A stretch of 64,000 nucleotides of DNA from Thioclava nitratireducens (GCF_001940525.2 NZ_CP019437.1:1524501-1588500); one strand, 5' to 3'; shown: positions 37,315-45,748, counted from the first letter of the stretch. The notes: a model not told the origin generated them from the letters alone. Program-made: numbers and translations.

Positions 37315-38363
37315 TCCGCGGCCGTCGCGATCGGGGGGGCGGCTTCGGATGCCGCGCCCGTCATTTCGGCCCGGAAATAGGCGATGGTCGGCACTAGGCC
37401 GTCGCGCAATGCGATCTCGGGATGCCAGCCCAGGCGGGTCTCGGCGCGGGTGATGTCGGGGCAGCGCTGCATCGGATCGTCGAGCGGCAGGTCCGAAACC
37501 ACGAGCGGCGCCCGGCTATCGCACATGTCGCGCACGATATGGGCAAGCTCGGCGACGGTATATTCGCCCGGATTGCCCAGATTTACCGGATCGTGGCCAA
37601 CCGTCTCGCTTTCCATCAGCGCGACCAGCCCGCTGATCAGATCGTCGACATAGCAAAGCGAGCGAGTCTGCGTGCCGCCGCCATAGAGTTGGAGCGGCGC
37701 GCCACGGATCGCCCGCGTGACGAAATTCGAGATCACGCGGCCGTCCTCGGGGTCCATCCGGGGCCCGTAGGTATTGAATATCCGCGCGATGCGGGTGTCG
37801 ATGCCGCGGCTGGCCTGAAGGTCGTGGAACAGTGTTTCTGCCGCGCGCTTGCCCTCGTCGTAGCAGGCGCGGGGGCCGGTGGTGTTCACGCGTCCGCGAT
37901 AGTCTTCGTGCTGGGGCGAGATGTCAGGATCGCCATAGACCTCAGAGGTCGAAGCCTGAAGAATGCGCGCGCCCTTCTCCTCGGCCAAGGTCAGAAGGTT
38001 CAGCGACCCGGCGATGCAGGTCTGGAACGTGTGCAGCGGATCGAGCTGGTATTTCGGCGGCGAGGCCGCGCAGGCGAGGTTGTAGATCCGGTCGATCTCG
38101 CCCTCGATCCGCAGCGGTGCGATGACGTCATGCCAGAAGAAAGTGAAATCGCGATGCTCCGACAGGTGGGCGATATTCTGTCGCCGCCCGGTCTGGAGGT
38201 TGTCGATGCAGATAACGGCGTGACCGGCCTCGATCAGCCGGTCGCACAGGTGCGATCCCAGAAACCCGGCCCCTCCGGCAACCAGACAACGCAACTGCCC
38301 CCGATGTCGGCGCGGCCGTGCCCAAGAGATATCTTGCGTCTCGAAACGTGGCAGATGCGTCAT
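37311..38363 (-). CDS. UDP-glucuronate decarboxylase family NAD-dependent sugar epimerase/dehydratase
   Basis: Start at ATG 38363 is preferred over a GTG at 38375 because a GGGGGG ribosome-binding tract sits just upstream; 350 residues. It is an extended SDR: GGAGFLGSH (30-38), DNLQTGR, YNLACAASPPKYQ, the catalytic TSEVYGD, and YDEGK (Y168, K172). ACAASPPKYQ and GPRACYDEGKRAAETL are characteristic of UDP-glucuronate decarboxylases, which make UDP-xylose. As first gene of the operon it likely supplies the nucleotide sugar for the downstream synthase. UDP-xylose is known for the family; its use here is inferred. Confidence 0.85.
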   Translation of the reverse strand: MTHLPRFETQDISWARPRRHRGQLRCLVAGGAGFLGSHLCDRLIEAGHAVICIDNLQTGRRQNIAHLSEHRDFTFFWHDVIAPLRIEGEIDRIYNLACAASPPKYQLDPLHTFQTCIAGSLNLLTLAEEKGARILQASTSEVYGDPDISPQHEDYRGRVNTTGPRACYDEGKRAAETLFHDLQASRGIDTRIARIFNTYGPRMDPEDGRVISNFVTRAIRGAPLQLYGGGTQTRSLCYVDDLISGLVALMESETVGHDPVNLGNPGEYTVAELAHIVRDMCDSRAPLVVSDLPLDDPMQRCPDITRAETRLGWHPEIALRDGLVPTIAYFRAEMTGAASEAAPPIATAAE

Positions 38364-38675
38364 GTTCCCCCCCACAGAAGAACGGCAGCGACTGCCCAGT
38401 CCGGTTTGATGTCGACTTAATCGCTTTGGGCCGGACCAGGCCCGTCGATCCCGATTACAGATACTTAAGAGGTTAGGGGGCGCCTTTCGCGCCTATCAAG
38501 CGAAAGCCAAGCTTTTCGACCGAAATTCGAATGGCCGACAAAAACCAACCTTCGGTTAGATGAAATTTACACGCCGAGGTTGAATTAGGTGCAGCGGCTT
38601 CGGCCAGTCGGAATTGCAGAGACCCGTTGATTCGATTTGCACAATCGGCGCGAGACTGGTGCGAAAGGCCGCGTC
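38364..38675. other. Intergenic region holding the polysaccharide operon leader
   Basis: About 310 bases without a gene. The part near 38460-38600 is clearly more AT-rich than its surroundings and probably contains the leftward promoter of the decarboxylase-GT2-GH26 operon. A short hairpin AACC-TTC-GGTT (38547-38557), which on the minus strand runs into GGTTTTTG, could be a weak terminator for the LuxR-like gene ending at 38676. No firm -35/-10 pair could be assigned. Confidence 0.35.
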
Positions 38676-39107
38676 TCAGAGGTCAGAGAGGCCCGCCGTA
38701 AGATTGTGTAGCTGCCGGGTCATCTCCAACAGCTCCTGCGCCTCGGCCTCAGAGAAAGGCTGGGTAGAGCGGGTGAAGCCCGAGATCGAACGAGAGCCGT
38801 TTTCCAGCACCGCGCAGGTCAACCCGTTCCGAAGGCCATGGGCTTTTGCCCCCTCCAAGACCCCTTTGGGGTCATCGAGATCCTCCCAACGCACGATACC
38901 CTCGTGTTGCATCCCCCACAGCACGACGGGATCATCCATCATCATGCCCTTCTCGCTATATTCCTCGATCCACGGCTCGGGGTAGGTGCGATACAGGATG
39001 TTCGGGCGGGTAAAGCGGATATGCAGGGCAAACGCGAAACCGGTGTCGCAGGTTTGACCGAGTTCCTTGAGAAGGTTATCGATTTCCTTGCGGTTTGCTG
39101 TTTCCAT
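38676..39107 (-). CDS. LuxR-type autoinducer-binding-domain protein lacking a DNA-binding domain
   Basis: Start at ATG 39107 (a GTG at 39110 is adjacent); 143 residues. The sequence covers an acyl-homoserine-lactone-binding fold and keeps its pocket residues: W46, Y50, D59-P60 (MMMDDP) and W74 (IVRWEDL). It ends after the PFSEAEAQELLEMTRQLHNL helix with no helix-turn-helix; downstream bases in the three minus frames do not encode one. Full LuxR regulators are about 200-250 residues. It is divergently transcribed from a complete luxR followed by luxI. It may titrate signal or form inactive heterodimers with the neighbouring LuxR; both are inference. Confidence 0.82.
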   Translation of the reverse strand: METANRKEIDNLLKELGQTCDTGFAFALHIRFTRPNILYRTYPEPWIEEYSEKGMMMDDPVVLWGMQHEGIVRWEDLDDPKGVLEGAKAHGLRNGLTCAVLENGSRSISGFTRSTQPFSEAEAQELLEMTRQLHNLTAGLSDL

Positions 39108-39121
39108 CACGGGATTTCGTC

Positions 39122-39131
39122 TTTAGGTTGT
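39122..39131 (-). promoter_or_regulatory. ACAACCTAAA element upstream of the binding-domain-only gene
   Basis: The 10-mer ACAACCTAAA occurs here on the minus strand, 15-24 bases upstream of the start at 39107. The identical 10-mer occurs on the plus strand at 39816-39825 in the leader of luxI. A shared regulator site is possible; chance recurrence is not excluded. Confidence 0.3.
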
Positions 39132-39139
39132 CGGAAGAG

Positions 39140-39174
39140 GGTCTCAGCGTCCCGCGCGACGGTAGGCTGAGACC
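39140..39174. promoter_or_regulatory. 9-bp inverted repeat in the divergent luxR intergenic region
   Basis: GGTCTCAGC (39140-39148) and GCTGAGACC (39166-39174) are perfect inverted complements separated by 17 bases, in the 99-bp gap between the divergent LuxR-type genes. The centre spacing of 26 bp allows two half-sites on the same DNA face. It is a candidate operator for the LuxR protein or another dimeric regulator. No T tract follows, so it is not a typical terminator. Confidence 0.5.
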
Positions 39175-39206
39175 GCATCGAGTGCAAGTGAATTGACCAT
39201 CAGATC

Positions 39207-39809
39207 ATGGAACTGAGGGACTGCGAAACGCGATTGAATCAAATCGCCCCTGCCGGGTTTTATCTCGCGCTAAGGGTTGGCTATTCTTTCCCTGAGGCCG
39301 AACTCAACCGTCTGAACAGTGACTGGGTGGACATCTACACTCAGCACGGTCTGGTGGTGCAGGACCCTTCGATGCACTGGGTCTATCACAATGTTGGGTA
39401 CGTGCGCTGGGCCGATCTGAAAGACGATCCCCGCGACGTCGTCGGGATGGCGCGGCGCATGGGACTTCTCTATGGCGCGACAATCTCGTTCAACACGCCG
39501 CGCGATGTCGGGCGACGCAGCCACGCCGCGCTGTTCCGGTCGGATCGGGACTTCACTGATGCCGAGCTGCAGGAAGCGTTCGAGATGCTCAAGACCTTGC
39601 ATGTCGATGCCTCGCAACGCTCTCTCACGGCAGCCGAACTCGAGGCGATCCGCTACCGCGCGGATGGGCTCTTGATCAAGCAGATCGCCGCGAAACTCGC
39701 GATTTCCGAGAGCGGCGTGAAGGCCCGGCTTTCCTCTGCCAGCCGAAAGCTGGGTGCGCGAAATGCGATCGAGATGCTCGCAATCGCGACGTCGAGGCGA
39801 CTCATCTAG
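39207..39809 (+). CDS. LuxR-family quorum-sensing transcriptional regulator
   Basis: 200 residues, at the short end for the family. The N-terminal autoinducer-binding domain keeps W40, Y44, D53-P54 and W68. The C-terminal helix-turn-helix (about 137-200) includes SLTAAELEAIRY, IKQIAAKLAISESGVKARL and a final KLGARNAIEML helix, typical of LuxR/FixJ-type DNA-binding domains. It is directly followed by luxI (gap of 73 bases), so it is expected to respond to the AHL made by that enzyme. The upstream ribosome binding site is weak. Confidence 0.9.
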   Translation: MELRDCETRLNQIAPAGFYLALRVGYSFPEAELNRLNSDWVDIYTQHGLVVQDPSMHWVYHNVGYVRWADLKDDPRDVVGMARRMGLLYGATISFNTPRDVGRRSHAALFRSDRDFTDAELQEAFEMLKTLHVDASQRSLTAAELEAIRYRADGLLIKQIAAKLAISESGVKARLSSASRKLGARNAIEMLAIATSRRLI

Positions 39810-39815
39810 GCTGGT

Positions 39816-39831
39816 ACAACCTAAAAGGGTG
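39816..39831 (+). promoter_or_regulatory. Imperfect dyad in the luxI leader (candidate lux-box-like site)
   Basis: CAACCTAAAAGGGTG (39817-39831) is a dyad with five of six matched positions around a 3-base centre. It starts just after the luxR stop and about 50 bases before the luxI start, and contains the 10-mer ACAACCTAAA also found upstream of the divergent gene. It is shorter than a classical 20-bp lux box. Confidence 0.3.
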
Positions 39832-39882
39832 AATTTTTTACAAATTCGTGGTTTCGATGGAGTTATCCAGAAGGAGGCTCCA

Positions 39883-40548
39883 ATGCAAAACTGCACTTTC
39901 GAATTCTCGCAACTTCACCGCTTCGGCACCGCGTTTTACGACTTTCTGCGCCTGCGCAAGGAGGTCTTCGTCGACACGCTCGGTTGGGACGTGCCGCATA
40001 ACGACGAAGTGGAGATGGATCAATATGATACGCCCCTAGCGCATTACTCGCTCGTGCTGAAGGAGGGGCAGGTGGTGGGCGGTGCGCGCGCGATGTCCAC
40101 CGCAGCGATCTGGGGTGGCAATACCTACATGCTGCGCGACGCGCATCTGGGAAAGTTGCCGCATATTCCGCCGGAAATCCTGCCGACCGAAATTGCCAGC
40201 GAGACGGTCTGGGAATGTACGCGGCTGGTGATTTCCGACGCGCTGACCACGCAGGCGGAGCGCGCGACCTGCCTGCGGTTGATCGTCGACGGGCTGGTGG
40301 AACGCGCCAAGGAGCGGGGCGCGGACGAGCTGATCTGTCTCTCGTCTCTCGCGCTGATGCGGGCGCTGCGCCAGCTTGGCTACGATGTGAGCCGGATGGG
40401 CTCGACCTATCGCAACGACGAGGACGGGCGGCAATACGCGGCGCTGCGGATGCCCGCGGAATATTCCACGCAGCGGCGTCGCGAGATGGCCGAGGCCTGC
40501 GTGCTGGCGGCCCGGTCGGCGCCGCGCCAGTTGCATACCGCTGCCTGA
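39883..40548 (+). CDS. luxI: Acyl-homoserine-lactone synthase (LuxI family)
   Basis: Start at ATG 39883 follows AAGGAGG with good spacing; 221 residues. Family-invariant residues are all present: R25, F29 and W35 (RKEVFVDTLGW), E44, D46 and D49 (VEMDQYD), R69 (VVGGARAM), and ECTRLV with E111 and R114. The enzyme makes an AHL from S-adenosylmethionine and an acyl-ACP; chain length cannot be read from sequence. With the preceding luxR it forms a complete quorum-sensing pair. The symbol is used in the family sense; the local name is unknown. Confidence 0.93.
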   Translation: MQNCTFEFSQLHRFGTAFYDFLRLRKEVFVDTLGWDVPHNDEVEMDQYDTPLAHYSLVLKEGQVVGGARAMSTAAIWGGNTYMLRDAHLGKLPHIPPEILPTEIASETVWECTRLVISDALTTQAERATCLRLIVDGLVERAKERGADELICLSSLALMRALRQLGYDVSRMGSTYRNDEDGRQYAALRMPAEYSTQRRREMAEACVLAARSAPRQLHTAA

Positions 40549-40564
40549 GCCGGTGCGGGATAAG

Positions 40565-40596
40565 AAAAAGGGCGCGCCCATCGCCCGGGCGCGCCC
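40565..40596 (-). terminator. Intrinsic terminator downstream of uspA
   Basis: GGGCGCGCCC at 40570-40579 and again at 40587-40596 pair as a 10-bp stem around a 7-base loop. On the minus strand the stem is followed by CTTTTTCTT, so it terminates the uspA/TRAP transcript. Without a T run on the plus strand, its use by luxI transcripts is less certain. Confidence 0.8.
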
Positions 40597-40622
40597 CTAA
40601 ATCTTCGGCGTCGGTCGCGCGC

Positions 40623-41054
40623 TCAGCGCACGACGAAGACGCAGCAATTGGAGTGCCGCACGACCCGAGCAGCGTTCGGCCCGAGCAGATAATCGCTGAG
40701 ATCGGGGCGATGCGCCCCAAGCACGATCATGTCCGCGCCGTCTTTCTCGGCCAGCGACAGGATCTCGTGATAGGCCGTGCCGACGCCCACGATGTGCCGC
40801 ACCTTGGCGTTCACCTCGGGGCCCACGACCTCGGCGACGAAGTCATGCAGCAGCTCGCGCGCGTGCTCCTTCGCCTTCGCTGTGTGATCGTCCGAGAAAA
40901 AGGCCCCCACAACCGCCGAGCCGTAATCGGGCACCACGGTGATCACGTCGAGCTGTGCGTCTTCCATCTTGGCCAGCCGCGCCGCCCATTCGAGCACTTT
41001 GCGCTCGGTCTTGGGGCGGTTCATGTCGATCGCGCAGAGAATGGTATTGGTCAT
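40623..41054 (-). CDS. Universal stress protein UspA family, coupled to a TRAP transporter
   Basis: 143 residues with the UspA fold: N-terminal TILCAIDMNR strand, D in the first loop, HIVGVGTAYHEIL, and a nucleotide-binding tail GAHRPDLSDYLLGPNAARVVRH (GxHx9G pattern, approximately) ending SNCCVFVVR. ATP-binding UspA proteins regulate TRAP transporters in some bacteria (TeaD with TeaABC). The start overlaps the end of the TRAP permease gene by 4 bp (ATGA), a strong sign that it serves this transporter. Confidence 0.9.
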   Translation of the reverse strand: MTNTILCAIDMNRPKTERKVLEWAARLAKMEDAQLDVITVVPDYGSAVVGAFFSDDHTAKAKEHARELLHDFVAEVVGPEVNAKVRHIVGVGTAYHEILSLAEKDGADMIVLGAHRPDLSDYLLGPNAARVVRHSNCCVFVVR

Positions 41055-43666
41055 GCCGGTTCTCCTTCAGCAAAGGCCGCGTCATCGTCTTCCCTGCGCC
41101 GATATTGCAGGAAAGCGATGAGCGCGAGAAGCGCGAAAGCGGGGATGAACATCAGCTCTTTCGGAAGCTGGTCGTTCGGCACCTTCACGTTGGACAGTGT
41201 GACGGGCGTGTCGCCGTAAAAGTCGAAGCCCTGCAGTTTCTGCTGCAACTCCGAGCCGAACATCGGCTCGTCCGCGACCATCTTTCCGTCCGTTTCGGTG
41301 AAGCTCAGGCCGAGCTTGTCGAGCCGGTCCTGCCCCGTCGCGCCTTCGGGCACCTTGACCAGCACGGTCAGGTCCTTCGGTTCTTCGGTGGTGTAATCGG
41401 GACCCGAGAAGATCAGTCGCAGCTCACGCCCGACCGGTGCCTTGTCGAGGCGCTGCGTGATGTTCGCAGGCGGCACCTCGTTATAGGGCGGCTCGATCAT
41501 GTTCATGAAATAGCCGGGACGGAACAGGGTGAAGGCGATCAGAAGAAGCGCCACCGTCTCCCAGATCTTCGAACGGGTGACGAACCACCCCATCGTGCCC
41601 GCGGTGAAGACGAGGATGCCGATCGTCGCGATGACGAAGACGAAGATCGCCTGATACCACGTCACGTCGATCAGCAGCAGATCGGTGTTGAAGATGAACA
41701 CGAAGGGCAGGGCGACCGTGCGCAGCGAATAGAAGAACGCCGTGAAGCCGGTCTTGATCGCGTCGCCTCCCGAGACTGCCGCCGCCGCGAAGGAGGCAAG
41801 GCCCACGGGTGGCGTCACGTCCGCCATGATCCCGAAGTAGAACACGAACAGGTGCACCGCTATCAGCGGTACCACGAGGCCCGACTGCGCGCCCAGATGG
41901 ACGACGACGCCCACCATCAGCGAACTGACGACAATGTAGTTCGCCGTGGTCGGCAGGCCCATCCCGAGGATCAGCGACAGGATCGCCACGAAGATCAGCA
42001 TCAGGATCAGGTTGCCACCCGAGAGGAACTCGACGAAATCGGCCATCACCTGACCGATCCCGGTCAGCGAGACGGTGCCTACGATGATCCCGGCGGTGGC
42101 GGTGGCCAGGCCGATCCCGATCATGTTGCGCGCGCCGTCGATCATGCCGCCGATCAGGTCGAGAACGCCTTCACGGAAGCGGCTCATCGGGGCGCTCTCG
42201 CCGCGGAAGGCGGCCTTGAGCGGTTTCTGGGTGAGCAGGATGAAGAACAGCAGGAACGAGGCCCAGAAGGCCGACAGGCCCGGCGACTTGCGCTCGATCA
42301 TCAGGAAATAGACCAGAACGACGATCGGGAGCAGGTAGTAGAGGCCCGCCTTGTAGATATCCTTGATCTCCGGAAGCTTCACGATCTCGGAGTTCGGATC
42401 GTCCGGCTCCAGATCGGGCGCTTTCGCGGCGACCCAGACGAGGCCGAGATAGACCAAGACGACGAGCAGAGACAGAACCCAGCCTGCGCCTTCGGGTACC
42501 ATCGAGGTGATGAGGCGCACCGGGTATTGAGTGGCATAGCACAGCGCCGCAAAGCCCGCGAAGAAGGCGAACATGCCGAAGGCGGTGCGCCAGACCGAGA
42601 CCACGCGGTCGCCGATCGTCGGCATGCGGTTTTTCACGGCCTCCAGATGCACGATGTAGAACAGTGCGATGTAGGAGATGATCGCCGGGATAAAGGCGTG
42701 CTTGATGACCTCCAGATAGGAGATGCCGACATATTCGACCATCAGGAAGGCGGCGGCCCCCATCACCGGCGGCATGATCTGGCCGTTGACCGAAGAAGCC
42801 ACCTCGACCGAGCCGGCTTTCTCTGCCGAGAAGCCTACGCGTTTCATCAGCGGAATGGTGAAGGTGCCGGTGGTGACCACGTTCGCGATCGACGAGCCCG
42901 AGATCAGGCCGGTCGCCGCAGAGCCCACGACGGCGGCTTTCGCAGGTCCGCCGCGCAGGTGGCCGAGCGCGCCGAAGGCCATCTGGATGAAGTAGTTGCC
43001 CGCGCCCGCTTTCTCGAGCAGCGCGCCGAACAGCACGAAGAGGAAGACGAACTTGGTCGAGACGCCGAGCGCGATCCCGAACACCCCCTCGGAGGTGATC
43101 CACATGTGGCTCATCGCCTTGCGCAGGCTCGCACCGGCCCAGCGGATCTGTTCGGGGAAGAACTCCGACGAGCCGAAGAACACATAACACAGGAACACGA
43201 TCGCCAGCAGCACCATGACCGGGCCGAGCGTGCGATAGGCTGCGATGAAGAGGAAGATGATGCCTAGGACCGAGATATAGGAGTCCTGCATATCGGCGAG
43301 TCCGCCATTGTCGACGATCTTCTGGTAGAAGAAATAGCCGTACAGCGCGAGAAGCGCCCCGCCTACCGCGAGGATCCAGTCATACCACGGCACATGGTCC
43401 TTGGGTGAGGACTTGAACAGCGGATAGGCCATCGCCGAGAGGAAGATGGCATAGGCCAGATGGATCTGGCGGGCATTGTTGATCAGGTCGCCCGGCAGCA
43501 CATAGGGCCCGATGGGCGAGGCCAGAAGCACCTGGAAGATCGACCAGCTCAGCGCCACCACGGCGACCATGAGCCCGACCCATCCCTTGGGGCTGCGCGC
43601 CCCGCTGTCAGAAGCTTGTACGAGCTCCTGCAATTCTTGTTCATTCAAGGCGCGATTTTCCGCCAT
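41051..43666 (-). CDS. TRAP transporter permease, fused small and large subunits (DctQM-type, TAXI class)
   Basis: 871 residues with about 16 or more hydrophobic helices. The N-terminal part supplies the small DctQ-like subunit and the rest the DctM-like large subunit: GLISGSSIANVVTTGTFTIP, EVASSVNGQIMPPVMGAAAF, ILGMGLPTTANYIVVSSLM, and ADVTPPVGLASFAAAAVSGG. Such fused permeases work with TAXI receptors and use a sodium gradient for substrate uptake. It lies between its receptor gene (upstream) and uspA (downstream). A C-terminal soluble stretch of about 150 residues before a last TM helix carries a small domain (LTVLVKVPEGATG) that I cannot name. Confidence 0.92.
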   Translation of the reverse strand: MAENRALNEQELQELVQASDSGARSPKGWVGLMVAVVALSWSIFQVLLASPIGPYVLPGDLINNARQIHLAYAIFLSAMAYPLFKSSPKDHVPWYDWILAVGGALLALYGYFFYQKIVDNGGLADMQDSYISVLGIIFLFIAAYRTLGPVMVLLAIVFLCYVFFGSSEFFPEQIRWAGASLRKAMSHMWITSEGVFGIALGVSTKFVFLFVLFGALLEKAGAGNYFIQMAFGALGHLRGGPAKAAVVGSAATGLISGSSIANVVTTGTFTIPLMKRVGFSAEKAGSVEVASSVNGQIMPPVMGAAAFLMVEYVGISYLEVIKHAFIPAIISYIALFYIVHLEAVKNRMPTIGDRVVSVWRTAFGMFAFFAGFAALCYATQYPVRLITSMVPEGAGWVLSLLVVLVYLGLVWVAAKAPDLEPDDPNSEIVKLPEIKDIYKAGLYYLLPIVVLVYFLMIERKSPGLSAFWASFLLFFILLTQKPLKAAFRGESAPMSRFREGVLDLIGGMIDGARNMIGIGLATATAGIIVGTVSLTGIGQVMADFVEFLSGGNLILMLIFVAILSLILGMGLPTTANYIVVSSLMVGVVVHLGAQSGLVVPLIAVHLFVFYFGIMADVTPPVGLASFAAAAVSGGDAIKTGFTAFFYSLRTVALPFVFIFNTDLLLIDVTWYQAIFVFVIATIGILVFTAGTMGWFVTRSKIWETVALLLIAFTLFRPGYFMNMIEPPYNEVPPANITQRLDKAPVGRELRLIFSGPDYTTEEPKDLTVLVKVPEGATGQDRLDKLGLSFTETDGKMVADEPMFGSELQQKLQGFDFYGDTPVTLSNVKVPNDQLPKELMFIPAFALLALIAFLQYRRREDDDAAFAEGEPA

Positions 43667-43730
43667 CGTTCCCCCTTGCGACCCAACGGGCCGTCCGCCT
43701 GTTCCGGCATGATCTTAGTAGCTGAAACTG

Positions 43731-43760
43731 AAAAGGGCGGGCACGCAAGCGCGCCCGCCC
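43731..43760 (-). terminator. Hairpin between TAXI receptor and TRAP permease genes (attenuator/partial terminator)
   Basis: GGGCGGGC (43735-43742) pairs with GCCCGCCC (43753-43760); on the minus strand the stem is followed by a short T run (CCCTTTTCAG). It starts 16 bases after the receptor stop and about 70 bases before the permease start. Such hairpins after a binding-protein gene usually let the receptor be made in excess over the permease. Confidence 0.65.
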
Positions 43761-43775
43761 GAATATGCGCAGGGA

Positions 43776-44750
43776 TTACTTAATCCAGCCGCGTTCCTTG
43801 TAGTACTTCAGAGCGCCCGGATGGATCGGAGCCGAGAGACCGGCGGTGACCATTTCCTCGGGCTTCAGATGCGCGAAGGCCGGGTGCAGCTTCTTGAACT
43901 CGTCGAAGTTGTCGAAGACCGACTTCACCAGCGCATAGACGACATCATCGGGCTCGTCGGCCGAGGTCACGAGGGTCGCGCGCACGCCGAAGGTCTTCGT
44001 GTCGTCGGGGTTGCCACGATACATGCCGCCGGGGATCGTCGCGGTGGCGTAGTACGGGTTGTCGGCGACCAGCTTGTCGACCGCGTCGCCCGTGACGTTC
44101 ACGAGGTTCGCGTCGCAGGAGGTGGTCGCTTCCTGGATCGAACCGGAGGGGTGACCCACGGTGTAGACCATCGCGTCGATCTGGTTGTCGCAGAGCGCTT
44201 TCGACTGCTCGGCGGCCTTCAGCTCGGTCGCGAGCGCGAAGTCCGAGGTTTTCCAGCCCATCGCATCCATCAGCACTTCCATCGTGCCGCGCTGACCCGA
44301 ACCGGGGTTGCCGATGTTCACGCGCTTGCCCTTGAGGTCTTGGAAGTTCTTGATGCCGCTATCGGCACGCGCGACGACGGTGAAGGGCTCGGGGTGGATC
44401 GAGAACACGGCGCGCAGCTTCTCGAACGGACCCTGATCGGAGAACTTCGAGTCGCCCTTGTAGGCGTGGTACTGCCAATCCGACTGGGCGATGCCGAAGT
44501 CCAGTTCGCCCGAACGGATGGTGTTGATGTTGTAGACCGAACCGCCGGTGGACTCGACCGAGCAACGGACGCCGGTTTCCTTGTGGCTCTTGTTCATCAG
44601 GCGGCAGATCGCGCCGCCGGTCGGGTAGTAGACGCCGGTGACGCCGCCGGTCCCGATGGTGATGAAGGTCTCGTCGGCTGCGTTCGCCGCGGGCGCCATC
44701 AGCGCGCCGGCGACGGCCGCGACGGCCCCGAGTTTGAAGAACTGTTTCAT
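43776..44750 (-). CDS. TAXI-family TRAP transporter solute-binding protein
   Basis: 324 residues with a Sec signal peptide ([20 protein letters not shown], cleavage near ANA-AD). The mature start [20 protein letters not shown] is the TAXI signature, followed by [49 protein letters not shown] and a late [14 protein letters not shown]. It is the periplasmic receptor delivering substrate to the permease encoded downstream. Ligands of TAXI receptors vary (glutamate-like and other organic acids); here the neighbouring aminotransferase/BKACE genes hint at an amino or keto acid. Confidence 0.93.
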   Translation of the reverse strand: MKQFFKLGAVAAVAGALMAPAANAADETFITIGTGGVTGVYYPTGGAICRLMNKSHKETGVRCSVESTGGSVYNINTIRSGELDFGIAQSDWQYHAYKGDSKFSDQGPFEKLRAVFSIHPEPFTVVARADSGIKNFQDLKGKRVNIGNPGSGQRGTMEVLMDAMGWKTSDFALATELKAAEQSKALCDNQIDAMVYTVGHPSGSIQEATTSCDANLVNVTGDAVDKLVADNPYYATATIPGGMYRGNPDDTKTFGVRATLVTSADEPDDVVYALVKSVFDNFDEFKKLHPAFAHLKPEEMVTAGLSAPIHPGALKYYKERGWIK

Positions 44751-44807
44751 GTAGTCACTCCCGTTGATCGTTTTTGGGTGTCGGTTCAGTGGTACGGTCC
44801 GCCTCGG

Positions 44808-45671
44808 TCAGCGTGCATAGACTTCGTCGAGAAGCCTGTTGCGCCGTTCGACCTCGGCGATCCGTTCGGTTGCGCGGGGTCCCGCGCGCTTCGCCACCAG
44901 CGCCAGAATTGCTTCGAGCAAGAACAGCGTGGCGACGTAACTCGTGTAGAAATGCGGGCTGTCGGTGGGCACGATGAAGGTCTCATCGGCCGCGTGCAGC
45001 GCCGGACAGCTGCGGCTGTCGGTAATCAGCGTGACATGGGCGCCCTGTTCATGGGCATGGATCGCGCTGCGGATGGTGGAGCGCGCGAAGGGCGGCTTGG
45101 TGATCACCAGAACCGCGTCGCGCTCGTCGAGCCCGGCGAGCGTCGCGCCCAGCGACGAGCCCGCGCGGGCGCCCAGCTCCCAGTTGTCGCCAAGGAAATT
45201 GGCGATATAGGCGGTGTATTCCGCAATCCCCGTCGAACCTAGCGCGCCCAGCAGCACCACCCGGCGGGCGGCGGCGATCTTGTCGGCCACGGCCTCGAGC
45301 CGTCCCGGTTCGATCGCGGCGGTCAGGGCCGCGATATTGTCCTGCGTGGCCGCGGCATACCGGTTGAGGAAGCTGTCCTGCGGATCGGCAGCGTCCTTCT
45401 GCAGCCGGTCGGCGCGGTCCGCGAAGGGTGAAACACGGCGACCGATCTGGTCGCGCATGGTCTCGCGCAGCTCTTCGAAATTCTCGTATTCGAGCGCATG
45501 GGCGAGGCGGGTGAAGGTCGCGGGCGCAAGGTTCGACTCGCTCGCCAGCATACGCAGCGAGCGCGTGGCGATGCTCACCGGATTGTCTGCGATATAGTCG
45601 CCCGCCTCACGCAAACGCGTGGAGAGGCTGCCATATTGCGCAGCCAATCGCTGTTCGAAACTGCCGGACAA
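44808..45671 (-). CDS. MurR/RpiR-family transcriptional regulator (HTH + SIS)
   Basis: 287 residues. An N-terminal HTH_6-type domain (LREAGDYIADNPVSIATRSL, ASESNLAPATFTRLAHALEY) is followed by a SIS domain (about 125-260) with RRVVLLGALGSTGIAEYTA and VLVITKPPFARSTIRSAIHA. RpiR regulators bind a phosphosugar or related metabolite with the SIS domain and control adjacent catabolic genes. It is divergent from the aminotransferase-BKACE operon and lies just downstream of the TAXI receptor gene on the same strand, so it may control both units. Confidence 0.9.
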   Translation of the reverse strand: MSGSFEQRLAAQYGSLSTRLREAGDYIADNPVSIATRSLRMLASESNLAPATFTRLAHALEYENFEELRETMRDQIGRRVSPFADRADRLQKDAADPQDSFLNRYAAATQDNIAALTAAIEPGRLEAVADKIAAARRVVLLGALGSTGIAEYTAYIANFLGDNWELGARAGSSLGATLAGLDERDAVLVITKPPFARSTIRSAIHAHEQGAHVTLITDSRSCPALHAADETFIVPTDSPHFYTSYVATLFLLEAILALVAKRAGPRATERIAEVERRNRLLDEVYAR

Positions 45672-45748
45672 TGCTCCTCCCCAGGTTCCATCACCAGTTA
45701 TCGCGTCGCGGTGACCGTTTCATTTGTTTCATATATTGTCAATGCGTA

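Noticed and set aside
40955..43267. Plus-strand frame of 770 codons opposite the TRAP permease
   Set aside because: It is an Asp/Glu/His/Arg-rich antisense frame of a membrane protein gene, with no recognisable domain.
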